Assembly (NCBI GenBank): GCA_024684175.1
Contig: JAIKXJ010000005.1
Location: forward strand, 1 to 61,139
DNA length: 61,139 nt
Source of the DNA: Erysipelotrichaceae bacterium
GTDB taxonomy: Bacteria > Bacillota_I > Bacilli_A > Erysipelotrichales > Erysipelotrichaceae
Reading direction: 5' to 3'
Positions 6,316-14,897 of this stretch are shown piece after piece. The notes under the pieces are model-generated. The model was not told where the DNA came from, did no database searches, and saw only the letters and a program-made list of their open reading frames with translations. The translations under genes were made by a program, and so were the position numbers. How positions within the stretch are numbered: the stretch's first letter is position 1; each line of letters begins with the position of its first letter.

Positions 6316-7035
6316 CTATGATTCCAATCCGTATTTCAAAGCTGCCTCATCAATTGCTTTCCGGCACTTTTTGACACCTTCCGCGATCCCGTCAGGATCC
6401 TTGAAGATCGCCGAAGACAAGACGATGACATCAGGATCACATTCGATCAGAGGATCCATATTGTCATATCGCAATCCCCCGTCCAAAGCCAGCTCACAGT
6501 TCGGATTCTTTTCATCGATCAGTTTTCTGGCCTGCTTCACCATGTTCGTGACACTTCTTCTCCATCCCCAGTTATCAGCGCCATCCGTCGAATCAACGCC
6601 ATGGGTGACGATCTGCAGACGGTCGATGTCATAGATCGACTCTTCCACGAAACATAAAGGAGTGTAACAGCCTACCGTCAGACCGATCTTCATGTTCCTC
6701 TCTCTGCACCAGTTGATGATATAAGCAAGCTCTGCCCCCAGGAATCTTTCTGCCGGCAGTATCAACATGTTTGCTCCGGCATCATGAATCTGATCAATGA
6801 ACATGATATCCATGTTCCTGGTATAGAAGTGTACCTCGATCGGCTTATCCGTCACCGGACGGATCCCCTTTACGACCTGCCATCCTCCCATAAGTTTCAT
6901 ATTCTGCAGATCATACATATCTGCCGCATCCGAATGGATGTAATCAACACCGGCATCACTTGCCTGCTTGACGACATCTGCGATGTTCCCATAATTCACA
7001 TGAGCCAGACCGGCTGCTATCTTGATATGCTTCAT
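6316..7035 (-). CDS. Ribulose-phosphate 3-epimerase-superfamily protein
   Basis: A 239-residue TIM-barrel protein of the Rpe/AlsE superfamily, which epimerises C3 of a ketose phosphate. The four metal ligands seem kept: His and Asp in YIHSDAADMYD, His in IEVHFYTR, and Asp in LALDGGLR. The usual N-terminal IAPSxLSAD motif is replaced by IAAGLAHVNYG and the LTVxPGF loop by LTVGCYTPL, so this is unlikely to be the housekeeping Rpe. The ribosome site is AAAGGAGAGCG. It lies downstream of a PRD regulator that is divergent from a PTS permease. A role in converting an unusual sugar phosphate brought in by that PTS is an inference. Confidence 0.75.
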   Translation of the reverse strand: MKHIKIAAGLAHVNYGNIADVVKQASDAGVDYIHSDAADMYDLQNMKLMGGWQVVKGIRPVTDKPIEVHFYTRNMDIMFIDQIHDAGANMLILPAERFLGAELAYIINWCRERNMKIGLTVGCYTPLCFVEESIYDIDRLQIVTHGVDSTDGADNWGWRRSVTNMVKQARKLIDEKNPNCELALDGGLRYDNMDPLIECDPDVIVLSSAIFKDPDGIAEGVKKCRKAIDEAALKYGLES

Positions 7036-7139
7036 ATTTCGCTCTCCTTTTTTACGCCTTCATCTTAAGTTGAAAAAGTTCTTTTTACAATGAGGTAAAA
7101 AGAACTGTTCAAGCATAATATTGTGGTAATTATTCAACA

Positions 7140-8648
7140 TTAACCCGCTTTCGAGGGGTCATTCTTCCTCTTGTCGAAATCCCTGATGATCTTCTTCAAC
7201 CGACTGATATCGCTCTGATAAAGCACCGGATTGATCAGCACGACATTATTGTTGAGATTACTTATGGAAGACTCTGTACTTAATATCAGATCATAATCCG
7301 CATTTTCCAGTTCATTCAGATTCGCAAAATTGAAGATCCTTACCAGCTCCACCTCAGGAAAACTCCGGCAGATCTTTGCTTCCAGCAGCTGCGTTGCTCC
7401 ATCGCCTGTCGTTGACACCAGCGCAGTCCGTAAAGGCTTCTTCCTTCTCTCCAGAGCAGCAGCCAGAAACAGCGTCAGAAACCCTTTTTCCTCATCCGGA
7501 ACTTCACAAGTCAAACGGTTCTTCAGGATATAGGATGAACGATCCACGATCTGCAAAGTCTTCGGATAGATCGCATGGATATCATCCATCAGAGGATTAT
7601 CGACACCGATCCCGTGTTTCATCCTGGTCGAAGCAGAAGACAGATAATTCCTCAATCCTTTCAACAAGATCTCATCGTCCTTAAGATCCACGCTCAGATT
7701 CCTAGACCAGAAAGTGACCAGTTCCTTTGCGATCATAGAGATCTCTTCTTCCATATCTTCACTGCTGTGAAGAGACAGAAAGAACACCTGCAGATACCTT
7801 CCCTCGATATCATCCAACTGAACTTTATAATAATTTTCCAAAGCGGATAAAAGATACCTTGCCTCCTCATAAAACGGTCTGGCTTCAAGCTCATCCACAA
7901 AGATCTCCGAAAGCTCTATGACATGTCCGTTCCTGCTTCTCAAAAAGGTGATCAGAGTCATCAGCACGATCTGAGACAAGTCATCGGGATTGAGCACATG
8001 AAGATAAGGGCTTTTGGCATCCTCCAGCACTTTGATGAACTCATGGACTTCATCATCATTCAGGTCGAGAGCCTCGAACACCATGGAACCATCCGGTTCA
8101 TGATCGGTGTGTCTGACCATCTCATAGAACTTTGAAAAGGCCTTGCTTTCAAGAAGCAGCTCGTCCATCGCCTTGCGGATATTCTTTTCGCTTCCCTCAA
8201 GGCTCACAGCCCGGTTATGCTGACGGATCAGCTTCAATTTCCTCTTTTTAAAATCCTGCTCCAGATCATTGAGGTCCTTATGGATGCTGGCTCTGGAAAC
8301 ATACAGTTCTTCAGCCGTCTCAAAGATCCGGAGTTCCTGATCATACAGAAGCTTCAATCCAAGATAATTCATACGGTCTTCCTTGGAATAAGAAAAGCGT
8401 TCGGTCTGATGACTCAAAGAATCCCTAAGATGCAGCTTGACATCCTCACTTCCCTGTATCATGATGCCTGCACCTGTCTTTTTTAGGAGCTTCAAATTTT
8501 CTTCATTGATCTTTTCCTCAACAGTCTGCAGATCATTTCTCACCGTCTTATTTGATACTTTCAGTTTTTTTGCGATCTGATCGATCGTAATAAACCGGTC
8601 TTCATCAAGAAGGATCGAGATTATCCTGGAAGAACGATTGTTTTTCAT
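7140..8648 (-). CDS. PRD-domain transcriptional regulator (MtlR/LicR type)
   Basis: A 502-residue activator from MKNNRSSRIISILL. An in-frame GTG 51 bp upstream adds only a Phe-rich stretch with no ribosome site. Order of parts: DeoR-like HTH (residues 1-70, ITIDQIAKKLKVSNKTVRND), second winged helix (70-165), two PRD domains (about 170-385), then an EIIB-like domain (about 405-475). In the EIIB-like domain the phosphocysteine loop reads ALVSTTGDGATQLL, so the usual Cys is replaced by Ser/Thr and that relay point may be lost. Divergently placed from the EIICB gene at 8844, which it probably controls. Confidence 0.85.
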   Translation of the reverse strand: MKNNRSSRIISILLDEDRFITIDQIAKKLKVSNKTVRNDLQTVEEKINEENLKLLKKTGAGIMIQGSEDVKLHLRDSLSHQTERFSYSKEDRMNYLGLKLLYDQELRIFETAEELYVSRASIHKDLNDLEQDFKKRKLKLIRQHNRAVSLEGSEKNIRKAMDELLLESKAFSKFYEMVRHTDHEPDGSMVFEALDLNDDEVHEFIKVLEDAKSPYLHVLNPDDLSQIVLMTLITFLRSRNGHVIELSEIFVDELEARPFYEEARYLLSALENYYKVQLDDIEGRYLQVFFLSLHSSEDMEEEISMIAKELVTFWSRNLSVDLKDDEILLKGLRNYLSSASTRMKHGIGVDNPLMDDIHAIYPKTLQIVDRSSYILKNRLTCEVPDEEKGFLTLFLAAALERRKKPLRTALVSTTGDGATQLLEAKICRSFPEVELVRIFNFANLNELENADYDLILSTESSISNLNNNVVLINPVLYQSDISRLKKIIRDFDKRKNDPSKAG

Positions 8649-8843
8649 GATTTCATGATATGGTAAGTAAAAAAGCTTGTCAAAAAAGAAAGAAAACACA
8701 AATCTAGGGCATCAGAGACAATATACGAATTCATGAGTAATGTTTATTTATTACCGCATTGATGCGGAATAATGCATACTAATTGGACTATAGAAGTCTC
8801 CGGAAAGCTTTGTTATAGTGAAATCGCGAAAGGGGTTACAACT

Positions 8844-10430
8844 ATGAAAAACATCCAAGCAAAACTTCAGACATTCGCCGGAGCCATGATGGTTCCCGTC
8901 ATCCTTCTGGTCCTGGTGGGCTTCTTCGTCGGTATCGGCGCTGCATTCACGAACTATATCCTTCCTTCGGGAACACTGCTCTACAAGCTCTTTTCGATGG
9001 TATCGAATCTCGGCTTCCTCTTCATGAACAATCTGCCCTTATGGTTTGCAGTAGCCGTCTCATTCACCCTCGCCAAAAAAGAAAAAGGCTGGGCAGCATT
9101 TGCCGGACTCGTCACCTTCTACTGCTACATCCGCGGTATCCAGGGCTGGGCAGCGATGCTTGGTTACACGGCTGAAACAGTATCCGTTGAAGCTTTGATG
9201 GCGGCCGGCTACAGCGAACAGGCAGCGCTCAACTTCAACGCCTTATGGGACAGCAACCTCGGCATGTTTTCTTATAACATGGGCATCTTCTCCGGACTGA
9301 TCTCCGGTCTTGTGACTGCCGTGATCCATAATCGATTCGTCGATAAGACACTGCCGAACATGTTTGCCTTCTTCCAGGGAACCAAATACGTCATCATCGT
9401 ATGTACCCTTGCTTCTATCCCTCTGGCGATCGTTACCTACTATGTATGGCCGTACTTAGGAAGTGCACTTCAGTCTCTGACCAACATCATGACCTCCTCG
9501 GGTCTATTCGGAACATGGCTGTTCGGAACGACTGATAAAGCACTTCTTCCGTTTGGCATCCACCACCTGATCGCATTCCCGATCGAATACTCCAGAGTCG
9601 GCGGTACGATGGAGATCGACGGCGTCGTATATGAAGGTGTCAGAAATATCATCAACGGGCAGGCCGCCAGCGCTACCGCGACAGGCTATATCACCAGAAA
9701 CTTCACCAACGGAAGACTCCTGTTCCAGCTGGCAGGCATCCCCGGTGCAGCCTATGCGATGTACCGCTGCGCGAGACCGGAAAACCGCGGTGCATTAAAG
9801 GCACTTTTCATCCCGGCAGTATTTACATTGGCAATGGTGGGCATCTCCGAACCGTTTGAATACACATTCTTATTTGCCGCACCGGCATTGTACTGGCTGG
9901 TCTACGCTCCGTTATGCGGGTTATGCTATGTCTTGGCTGAAGTATTCAAGATCTCGATCAATGGCACAGCCTTGCTGTTTATGATCCCGAACATCTTCCA
10001 GCCTCACAAAGTCCATGCGATCCACACATTGTGGCTCCTTCCCGCGACATTCTTCCTGTTCTACTTCGTCTTCAAGTTCGTCATCGAGAAGTTCGACCTG
10101 CAGACACCGGGCAGAGGCGAAAGTGAAGTACACCTTTTCTCCAAGAAAGAGTACAATGACGCTCAAACCGCAAAAAACACAGACTACTCTCTGGAAGAAA
10201 AGATCATCGAAGCTCTGGGAAGCAGCGAAAATATCGAAAGTGTCACCTGCTGTGCAACAAGACTTCGGGTCACGCTCAAAGACGATTCTCTGATCGAATC
10301 CGACGACTACTTCAAGAAAGAATGCGAAGCGATCAATGTGGTACACGGCAAAAACAGCGTACAGATCATCTACGGTGTAAGAGTCCAAAGCATCACCACC
10401 AAGATCAAAGACATCCTTCATCTTGACTGA
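8844..10430 (+). CDS. PTS EIICB component, glucose/maltose family
   Basis: A 528-residue permease starting at MKNIQAKL, with GAAAGGGG at a suitable distance; the longer frame from 8772 has no ribosome site. EIIC spans about residues 1-410 with some ten membrane segments and the family-typical LLPFGIHHL and GISEPFEYTFLFA motifs. EIIB is C-terminal (about 440-528) with the phospho-accepting Cys in VTCCATRLRV. No EIIA is fused, so it must borrow one. The promoter region shared with the PRD regulator has only a weak -35, consistent with an activated promoter. The substrate may be the sugar whose phosphate is handled by the epimerase-like gene nearby. Confidence 0.88.
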   Translation: MKNIQAKLQTFAGAMMVPVILLVLVGFFVGIGAAFTNYILPSGTLLYKLFSMVSNLGFLFMNNLPLWFAVAVSFTLAKKEKGWAAFAGLVTFYCYIRGIQGWAAMLGYTAETVSVEALMAAGYSEQAALNFNALWDSNLGMFSYNMGIFSGLISGLVTAVIHNRFVDKTLPNMFAFFQGTKYVIIVCTLASIPLAIVTYYVWPYLGSALQSLTNIMTSSGLFGTWLFGTTDKALLPFGIHHLIAFPIEYSRVGGTMEIDGVVYEGVRNIINGQAASATATGYITRNFTNGRLLFQLAGIPGAAYAMYRCARPENRGALKALFIPAVFTLAMVGISEPFEYTFLFAAPALYWLVYAPLCGLCYVLAEVFKISINGTALLFMIPNIFQPHKVHAIHTLWLLPATFFLFYFVFKFVIEKFDLQTPGRGESEVHLFSKKEYNDAQTAKNTDYSLEEKIIEALGSSENIESVTCCATRLRVTLKDDSLIESDDYFKKECEAINVVHGKNSVQIIYGVRVQSITTKIKDILHLD

Positions 10431-10454
10431 TCAGACGATCAATATAAAAAACAA

Positions 10455-10494
10455 GGCTTGTTACGAATCAGCTGATTCAAAACAAGCTTTTTTC
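10455..10494 (+). terminator. Terminator after EIICB
   Basis: GCTTGTT (10456-10462) pairs with AACAAGC (10481-10487) around an inner GAATCA/TGATTC hairpin, followed by TTTTTT. Confidence 0.85.
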
Positions 10495-10550
10495 TTTAAT
10501 TAATCTTCAGAAAACGATTTTCTGTTTCCCATATATTTGACGTATCAAAA

Positions 10551-10982
10551 TCAATGATTTTTTACCTGTTTGACATCGAAACAGATCTCAGTCAGCTTCT
10601 CATCCCATTCTACAGCTCTCAAAAGATCAGCCCTGAGCCTTTTTCCATATTCCGGATCTCTCAGTTCTCCTTTTCTATTGAATGTGACATGATAATCACC
10701 ACCAAAAGCTTTGTGTACCCAATAGTTTCTTGCTTCTCTTATCTCATCTAAAACTATAAGATCTTCCTGGTTTAAGGATTCTATACTTTTTTGACTCTGA
10801 GAAGTCCGAATTTTCTTGATCAATACACCGAAAGGATCTGATTCAAAGTCATCAAGTTTGAGGAACCAGTCCCATTCATTATCGGTAAGGATCTCTGCGC
10901 ACAAATATCTGAGACGCATCTCTATATATTGATAGTATTCGATCAATCTGCTGTATTCGATTCGAAATTCTGCTTCTGTCAT
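10551..10982 (-). CDS. Hypothetical protein with HEPN-like motif
   Basis: A 143-residue, largely helical, charged protein. The segment DEIREARNYWVHKAFG contains RNYWVH, which fits the R-x4-H signature of HEPN domains, often RNA-binding or RNA-cutting proteins in stress and defence. The fold call rests on this motif and helical pattern alone. There is no antitoxin-like partner directly adjacent. The start has no Shine-Dalgarno; TATAAA lies only five bases before the ATG, so the mRNA may be leaderless. Confidence 0.6.
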   Translation of the reverse strand: MTEAEFRIEYSRLIEYYQYIEMRLRYLCAEILTDNEWDWFLKLDDFESDPFGVLIKKIRTSQSQKSIESLNQEDLIVLDEIREARNYWVHKAFGGDYHVTFNRKGELRDPEYGKRLRADLLRAVEWDEKLTEICFDVKQVKNH

Positions 10983-10987
10983 ATGCT

Positions 10988-10993
10988 TTTATA
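10988..10993 (-). promoter_or_regulatory. -10-like box five bases before the start codon
   Basis: Read leftward, TATAAA then AGCAT then ATG (10982). No ribosome site is present. One of a series of such arrangements in this window. Confidence 0.4.
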
Positions 10994-11036
10994 GTAAACC
11001 ACATCGTCGATTATTGTTAAAAACAAATCGATCTCC

Positions 11037-11246
11037 CTATCGGTCCAAAAGACCGAACTCCTTGTATAGACTTAACAGCCTCTGGTAAAACAGACGGTTG
11101 CCCATATACTGGCGATACGTCGCTGTCTTGTCTTTCCCCTGTTTCCTGAGCTCTTCGATCTTCTTGTTCTCTTGCGCAGATCTTTCCAAGACCTCCCGCA
11201 TCATCTTTTCAAATGCTTCCAAACGGTCCATATCCTTCCCCTTCAT
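11037..11246 (-). CDS. Small hypothetical helical protein
   Basis: A charged, all-helical protein of 69 residues from ATG 11246, which overlaps the stop of the upstream gene (TGATG). A second ATG at 11231 has AAGGGGAAGG in front and may be the true start. Sequence such as AFEKMMREVLERSAQENKKI suggests a coiled coil and the tail is YQRLLSLYKEFGLLDR. No family recognised. Translational coupling with the cyclotransferase-like gene suggests co-expression. Confidence 0.6.
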   Translation of the reverse strand: MKGKDMDRLEAFEKMMREVLERSAQENKKIEELRKQGKDKTATYRQYMGNRLFYQRLLSLYKEFGLLDR

Positions 11247-11623
11247 CAATGAATGTACGGTCTTCTTTCCGGTGTCCACTTTCCGAGAGGTTCCCGCAGT
11301 TCCATTTTCGATACATCTTTGACGTATTCATAGAACCAGGCATCATATTCTTCCTTGCCTGCCTGTATCTTGACGAGCTTTCGGATATAGAGATCGCCTT
11401 CATCCTCATAGTCATCGAACTTTTTCAATGTGACGTCATCGATCTCATAGAGCTCTCCATAGACATGGAAACCTTTTACCGGTACGGCTGCCGGATAGTC
11501 TCCCGTCTCATACAGGCCATAGTCACGAAGGACACCGTCACAACGATATTTCATGCTCCCGAACACACCGTAAGCTCTTTGCCCCTTCATCAAAGTTCCG
11601 TAAACGAATATCAGATGCTTCAT
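11246..11623 (-). CDS. Gamma-glutamylcyclotransferase-like (AIG2/GGCT) protein
   Basis: A 125-residue protein of the AIG2/GGCT fold. It shows the substrate-loop motif VYGTLMKGQRAYG at residues 7-19 and the probable catalytic Glu in KKFDDYEDEGDLY at about residue 73, followed by the WFYEYV strand. Family members release 5-oxoproline from gamma-glutamyl amines or peptides; the exact substrate here is unknown. Length is typical for the bacterial single-domain form. It overlaps the next small gene. Confidence 0.8.
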   Translation of the reverse strand: MKHLIFVYGTLMKGQRAYGVFGSMKYRCDGVLRDYGLYETGDYPAAVPVKGFHVYGELYEIDDVTLKKFDDYEDEGDLYIRKLVKIQAGKEEYDAWFYEYVKDVSKMELREPLGKWTPERRPYIH

Positions 11624-11699
11624 GATCCTATCCTCCCTGTCTCATCTTTTTCATAACATACTCCGTTCCCCTTTGCAAAACAAAAGCCTCTCAAAACAC

Positions 11700-12164
11700 T
11701 CAGTCGATGTCTCTTCCGTCGGCTTCCAGCCGGTCGACTTTATCCCGGATCTCATCATAGATCTTCTTGATCTGCCAAGGGATCGATGTACGGAAACCAA
11801 GCATCAAGCCCGTTTCTTCATTATAGATGCCGTATTCCTGCTCGATCAGGACCAGTTTCATCTTGTATTGGAAAGCACCGTTGATCCTTGCGATATCTTT
11901 GTCGACATCAGAGATCTCGATATAGAAATCATAGACATAAGGCAAGCCCAGGATCTCATCATCATGGTGATGGGAATTGAAACAGTAACCGTTGTCTGCT
12001 GCGATCTTACGGACTTTACGATCCAGCTCCATCATATGTTCCAGGATCTGCTTTTCGCTTTCTCCCTCACACGCTCCCGACTCCATTACCAGATCGAAGC
12101 TCATCATCCGATCTCCAACATGCATTTCCAGATAATCCAATACTTTCTTTTCATTGATCTTCAT
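11700..12164 (-). CDS. Hypothetical protein
   Basis: A 154-residue soluble acidic protein with an HH-rich centre (NSHHHDDEILGLPYVYDFYI) that could bind a metal. The start has GGGAGGAAAAGAAA in front. No signal, membrane segment or family that I recognise. It stands between the cyclotransferase-like gene and the lysozyme terminator, transcribed leftward like both. Confidence 0.6.
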   Translation of the reverse strand: MKINEKKVLDYLEMHVGDRMMSFDLVMESGACEGESEKQILEHMMELDRKVRKIAADNGYCFNSHHHDDEILGLPYVYDFYIEISDVDKDIARINGAFQYKMKLVLIEQEYGIYNEETGLMLGFRTSIPWQIKKIYDEIRDKVDRLEADGRDID

Positions 12165-12228
12165 TTTCTTTTCCTCCCGGTCTTATTGTTTCATTTCCTG
12201 TTCGATCAAAGGTCGTTTGAAAAACGAC

Positions 12229-12252
12229 AAAAAAGATCTGCCCTGCAGATCT
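12229..12252 (-). terminator. Terminator of the GH25 gene
   Basis: Read leftward, AGATCTGC (12252-12245) and GCAGATCT (12241-12234) form a perfect eight-pair stem, followed by TTTTTT. Confidence 0.85.
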
Positions 12253-12280
12253 GAGATCGCATAAAGATGATATATACAAA

Positions 12281-13036
12281 CTACTTCACGATCAATTCTG
12301 TCAGTTCCTTATCCTTATTCAGGATATCCAGATCGATGTACTTCTCTCCGCCGCTGTAACCTTTTAATTCCCCTCTGTTGAGATACTGCCAGAGGTACCA
12401 GTCCCCTTTATAGTTCCAGCTCAAAGGCGTATAGAGGCTCGACATCCACATCTTATAGCCTTCAAACTCATCTTTCAGATACTTCTCATAGATATCGGAC
12501 CTTGTATAGATCAAAGGCTTCACGCCGTATTTTTCTTCGACCGTTTCCAAGAAGATCCGCAGTTCTCTGACCACATCTTCCTTTGCCGGCGGAAAAACTT
12601 CCTTATCGCCGTAATACTCCACATCGACCGCCGGGATCAGCCGTCCTTTGATGTCTTCCCCGACCGTCGCAATGAACAGTTTTGCCTGGCTTTCCCCCGG
12701 ACTGTCATAAGAAAAGAAATGATAGGCACCCGACAGAAGTCCCGCCTTCTTCGCGTTCTCAAAATTCTGCGAAAAACGCGCATCGGTCAGACCGCTTCCT
12801 TCCGTCGCCTTGATATAAATGAACTGAACGTTCTGTTTCTTCAGCTCCGCCATATCGATGTCTGCCTGATAAGAAGAGACATCGACGCCGATGATGCTGT
12901 TTCGTTCATCGACGAACCATTTGTTGATGAAGATCTTCTTCTGCTTCGCCAGAAGAAAGACCGTCAGATAAATGACGGCAAGGATCCCCAGAAAAATCGC
13001 CATAACGGTCAATATTGTTTTCAGACTCTTTTTCAT
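12281..13036 (-). CDS. GH25-family lysozyme, membrane-anchored
   Basis: A 251-residue muramidase from MKKSLKTILT. The ATG at 13048 overlaps a TATAAT box, so the second ATG is the more likely start. Residues 8-32 form one membrane anchor. The GH25 barrel follows, with IIGVDVSSYQADID at its start and the catalytic DxE in IPAVDVEYYGD. The C-terminal strand WYLWQYLNRGELKGYSG is typical. It probably hydrolyses peptidoglycan during growth or remodelling outside the membrane. The gene is followed by its own terminator. There is no Shine-Dalgarno, so the transcript would have almost no leader. Confidence 0.88.
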   Translation of the reverse strand: MKKSLKTILTVMAIFLGILAVIYLTVFLLAKQKKIFINKWFVDERNSIIGVDVSSYQADIDMAELKKQNVQFIYIKATEGSGLTDARFSQNFENAKKAGLLSGAYHFFSYDSPGESQAKLFIATVGEDIKGRLIPAVDVEYYGDKEVFPPAKEDVVRELRIFLETVEEKYGVKPLIYTRSDIYEKYLKDEFEGYKMWMSSLYTPLSWNYKGDWYLWQYLNRGELKGYSGGEKYIDLDILNKDKELTELIVK

Positions 13037-13046
13037 ATTCGTTTCC

Positions 13047-13052
13047 ATTATA
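13047..13052 (-). promoter_or_regulatory. -10 box close to the lysozyme start
   Basis: Read leftward, TATAAT followed by ten bases and ATG (13036). The hexamer overlaps the upstream ATG at 13048, which argues against that start. Confidence 0.5.
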
Positions 13053-13059
13053 AGACATA

Positions 13060-13087
13060 AGAAAGACCCCGAAGGATCTCGGGGTCT
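13060..13087 (-). terminator. Terminator of pepF
   Basis: Read leftward, AGACCCCGA (13087-13079) and TCGGGGTCT (13072-13064) form a perfect nine-pair stem, followed by TTCTTAT. Confidence 0.85.
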
Positions 13088-13113
13088 GAACTTTCAATAT
13101 TCTTTCTTGTCCT

Positions 13114-14814
13114 TTACAGCGTCTGCTTCAGCTCTTCCAGGACCTTGGAAACGCCGTCCGCAACTTCCTTGATCGTCTCTTCCCTGAACGGATTGCTGAG
13201 ACCGGCTTCCTTCAGTAAATCAAAGTAGCCTAAGGAACCGCCCAGCGAACAAAGCTTCATATAATCCTTCCAGGCAGCTTCCCGGTCTTCTCTCATCTTC
13301 AGATAGAACTGTAAGGCACAGATCATCGCCAGGGCATAGTCGACATAATAGAACGGATACATGAAGATGTGCTGCTTCTGCATCCAGAAACCGCCGTTGT
13401 TCAGGAATTCATTGTCGCCGTAGCTGCGCCAGGGCATGAACTTGTTTTCGATATCCTTCCAGACCGTACGCAATTGCTTCGCATCCGGCTGTTCGCCTTC
13501 AAATACTCTGTGCTGGAACTCGTCGACACTGACCAGGTAGGTGATGTTGGCCAAAGAATCCGCAAGATGTTCGTAGACATAACGCTCGCCTTCTCCTTCG
13601 GGATAGAAAAGCTTATACCAGGGTTCCGTGAAGAACTCCATGCCCATCGAATGGATCTCATTGATCTCCGATGTGGAATGCGTATATTCGCCCAAGACCT
13701 GATTGCGGTTGGCGATATACGACTCAAAGGCATGCCCCGCTTCATGGGTCAGCACTTCCGTATCTGCACTGGTCTTGTTGAAATTGGAGAAAATGAACGG
13801 TGCCTTATACTTCGGCAGACCGCTGCAATAACCGCCCAGACGCTTGTTCGGCTTGGTCTCCAGATCAAAGAGGTCATGTTCCACCATGAAATCAAAGAAC
13901 TCGCCGGTCTCTTTGGACAATTCATGATACATCGTATTGGCCGCTGCCACCATGCCTGCCGTATCCTTGTCCGGCGTGGAATTGCCGTCCTTGAAAAACA
14001 GCTGCTCATCATAATATTCCAGCTTTTCGACGCCAAGTCTCTTCCGCTGTTCCTCATGGATCTTAGATGCAACGGGAACGATATACGAGACGACCGCCTC
14101 ACGGAAACGTTCGATGTCCTTCGGCGTATAGTCGAAACGGTGACGGGAAAGATAAGCCAGATCGATATAATTGTCAAAATTCAGTTTTTCCGCGATCTGT
14201 CTTCTCACGGCACACAGACGCCCGTAAACGTCATCGAGCTGGCCGCTGACCGACTCGTACAGAGCGGCCCAGGCCTCCAGAGCTTCTTTCCTTTCTTCTC
14301 TGTCCGTCGACAACATATGCTTCAGAAGACCGTAGAAGTTACATTCTTTTCCGCGGAAAACTGTTTTACAGGAAGCGGCGATCTTGGAATACTCGTTGAC
14401 CAGCTTCGCCTCTTTGACCCGGTCTTCGATGACCTCACTGCCGTTGGTGCGGATGTCCGCATCCAGAAGCTTGAAAAGCTGATCACCGAATTCTTCCTCG
14501 AATTCTTTTCTGAACTTGCTCGAGGCAAGGGCCTCATTGAACTTCTTCATGACCACCGTGAGCTTCGGTGCCGTCGAATTGAGATATTGCACCTCATCGT
14601 CATAGAACGGATCGGCCATATCGATGTCATGACGGATATGGGCGATCGAAGCCATCGTACGGAACTCATTGGCGATATCCTGCTTCTCTAACAAAGTTTC
14701 CTTGGCCGTTTCATAATCCTTTGCTTCATCGAATCTCTTCAATGTCGCATAGACTTTCTCTTCCGTCTGTTCAAAAGAAGGACGGACATACTCCAGATCT
14801 TTGAATCTTTCCAT
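13114..14814 (-). CDS. pepF: Oligoendopeptidase F, M3 metallopeptidase
   Basis: A 566-residue cytosolic zinc peptidase that cleaves short peptides, probably those imported by the Opp system also present here. The zinc site HEAGH (VLTHEAGHAFESY) is near residue 356, with the third ligand expected in the following SEINEIHSMGMEFF helix. The N-terminal helical lobe (1-200) is usual for M3 enzymes. Length agrees with the M3 oligoendopeptidase family. The ribosome site is AGGTGAGG. Monocistronic: it has terminators on both sides. Confidence 0.92.
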   Translation of the reverse strand: MERFKDLEYVRPSFEQTEEKVYATLKRFDEAKDYETAKETLLEKQDIANEFRTMASIAHIRHDIDMADPFYDDEVQYLNSTAPKLTVVMKKFNEALASSKFRKEFEEEFGDQLFKLLDADIRTNGSEVIEDRVKEAKLVNEYSKIAASCKTVFRGKECNFYGLLKHMLSTDREERKEALEAWAALYESVSGQLDDVYGRLCAVRRQIAEKLNFDNYIDLAYLSRHRFDYTPKDIERFREAVVSYIVPVASKIHEEQRKRLGVEKLEYYDEQLFFKDGNSTPDKDTAGMVAAANTMYHELSKETGEFFDFMVEHDLFDLETKPNKRLGGYCSGLPKYKAPFIFSNFNKTSADTEVLTHEAGHAFESYIANRNQVLGEYTHSTSEINEIHSMGMEFFTEPWYKLFYPEGEGERYVYEHLADSLANITYLVSVDEFQHRVFEGEQPDAKQLRTVWKDIENKFMPWRSYGDNEFLNNGGFWMQKQHIFMYPFYYVDYALAMICALQFYLKMREDREAAWKDYMKLCSLGGSLGYFDLLKEAGLSNPFREETIKEVADGVSKVLEELKQTL

Positions 14815-14858
14815 ATTTATTACCTCACCTGATGGCCTTATTATGCCATATTCTCAAA

Positions 14859-14888
14859 ACAAAAGATGAGGACATGCATCCTCACCTT
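14859..14888 (-). terminator. Terminator of the DUF2975/HTH/DUF4153 operon
   Basis: Read leftward, AAGGTGAGGA (14888-14879) pairs with TCCTCATCTT (14872-14863), with one G-U pair, followed by TTGTTTTG. Confidence 0.8.
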
Positions 14889-14897
14889 TTCATGAAC

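Noticed and set aside
8700..8843. Convincing sigma-A promoter for the EIICB gene
   Set aside because: TATAGT is present but no -35 at an acceptable distance; an activator-dependent promoter is likely, so I did not list a site.
13369..14691. Rightward 440-codon frame antisense to pepF
   Set aside because: A byproduct of codon bias in pepF, which has a clear HEAGH zinc site and proper start; the antisense product looks random.
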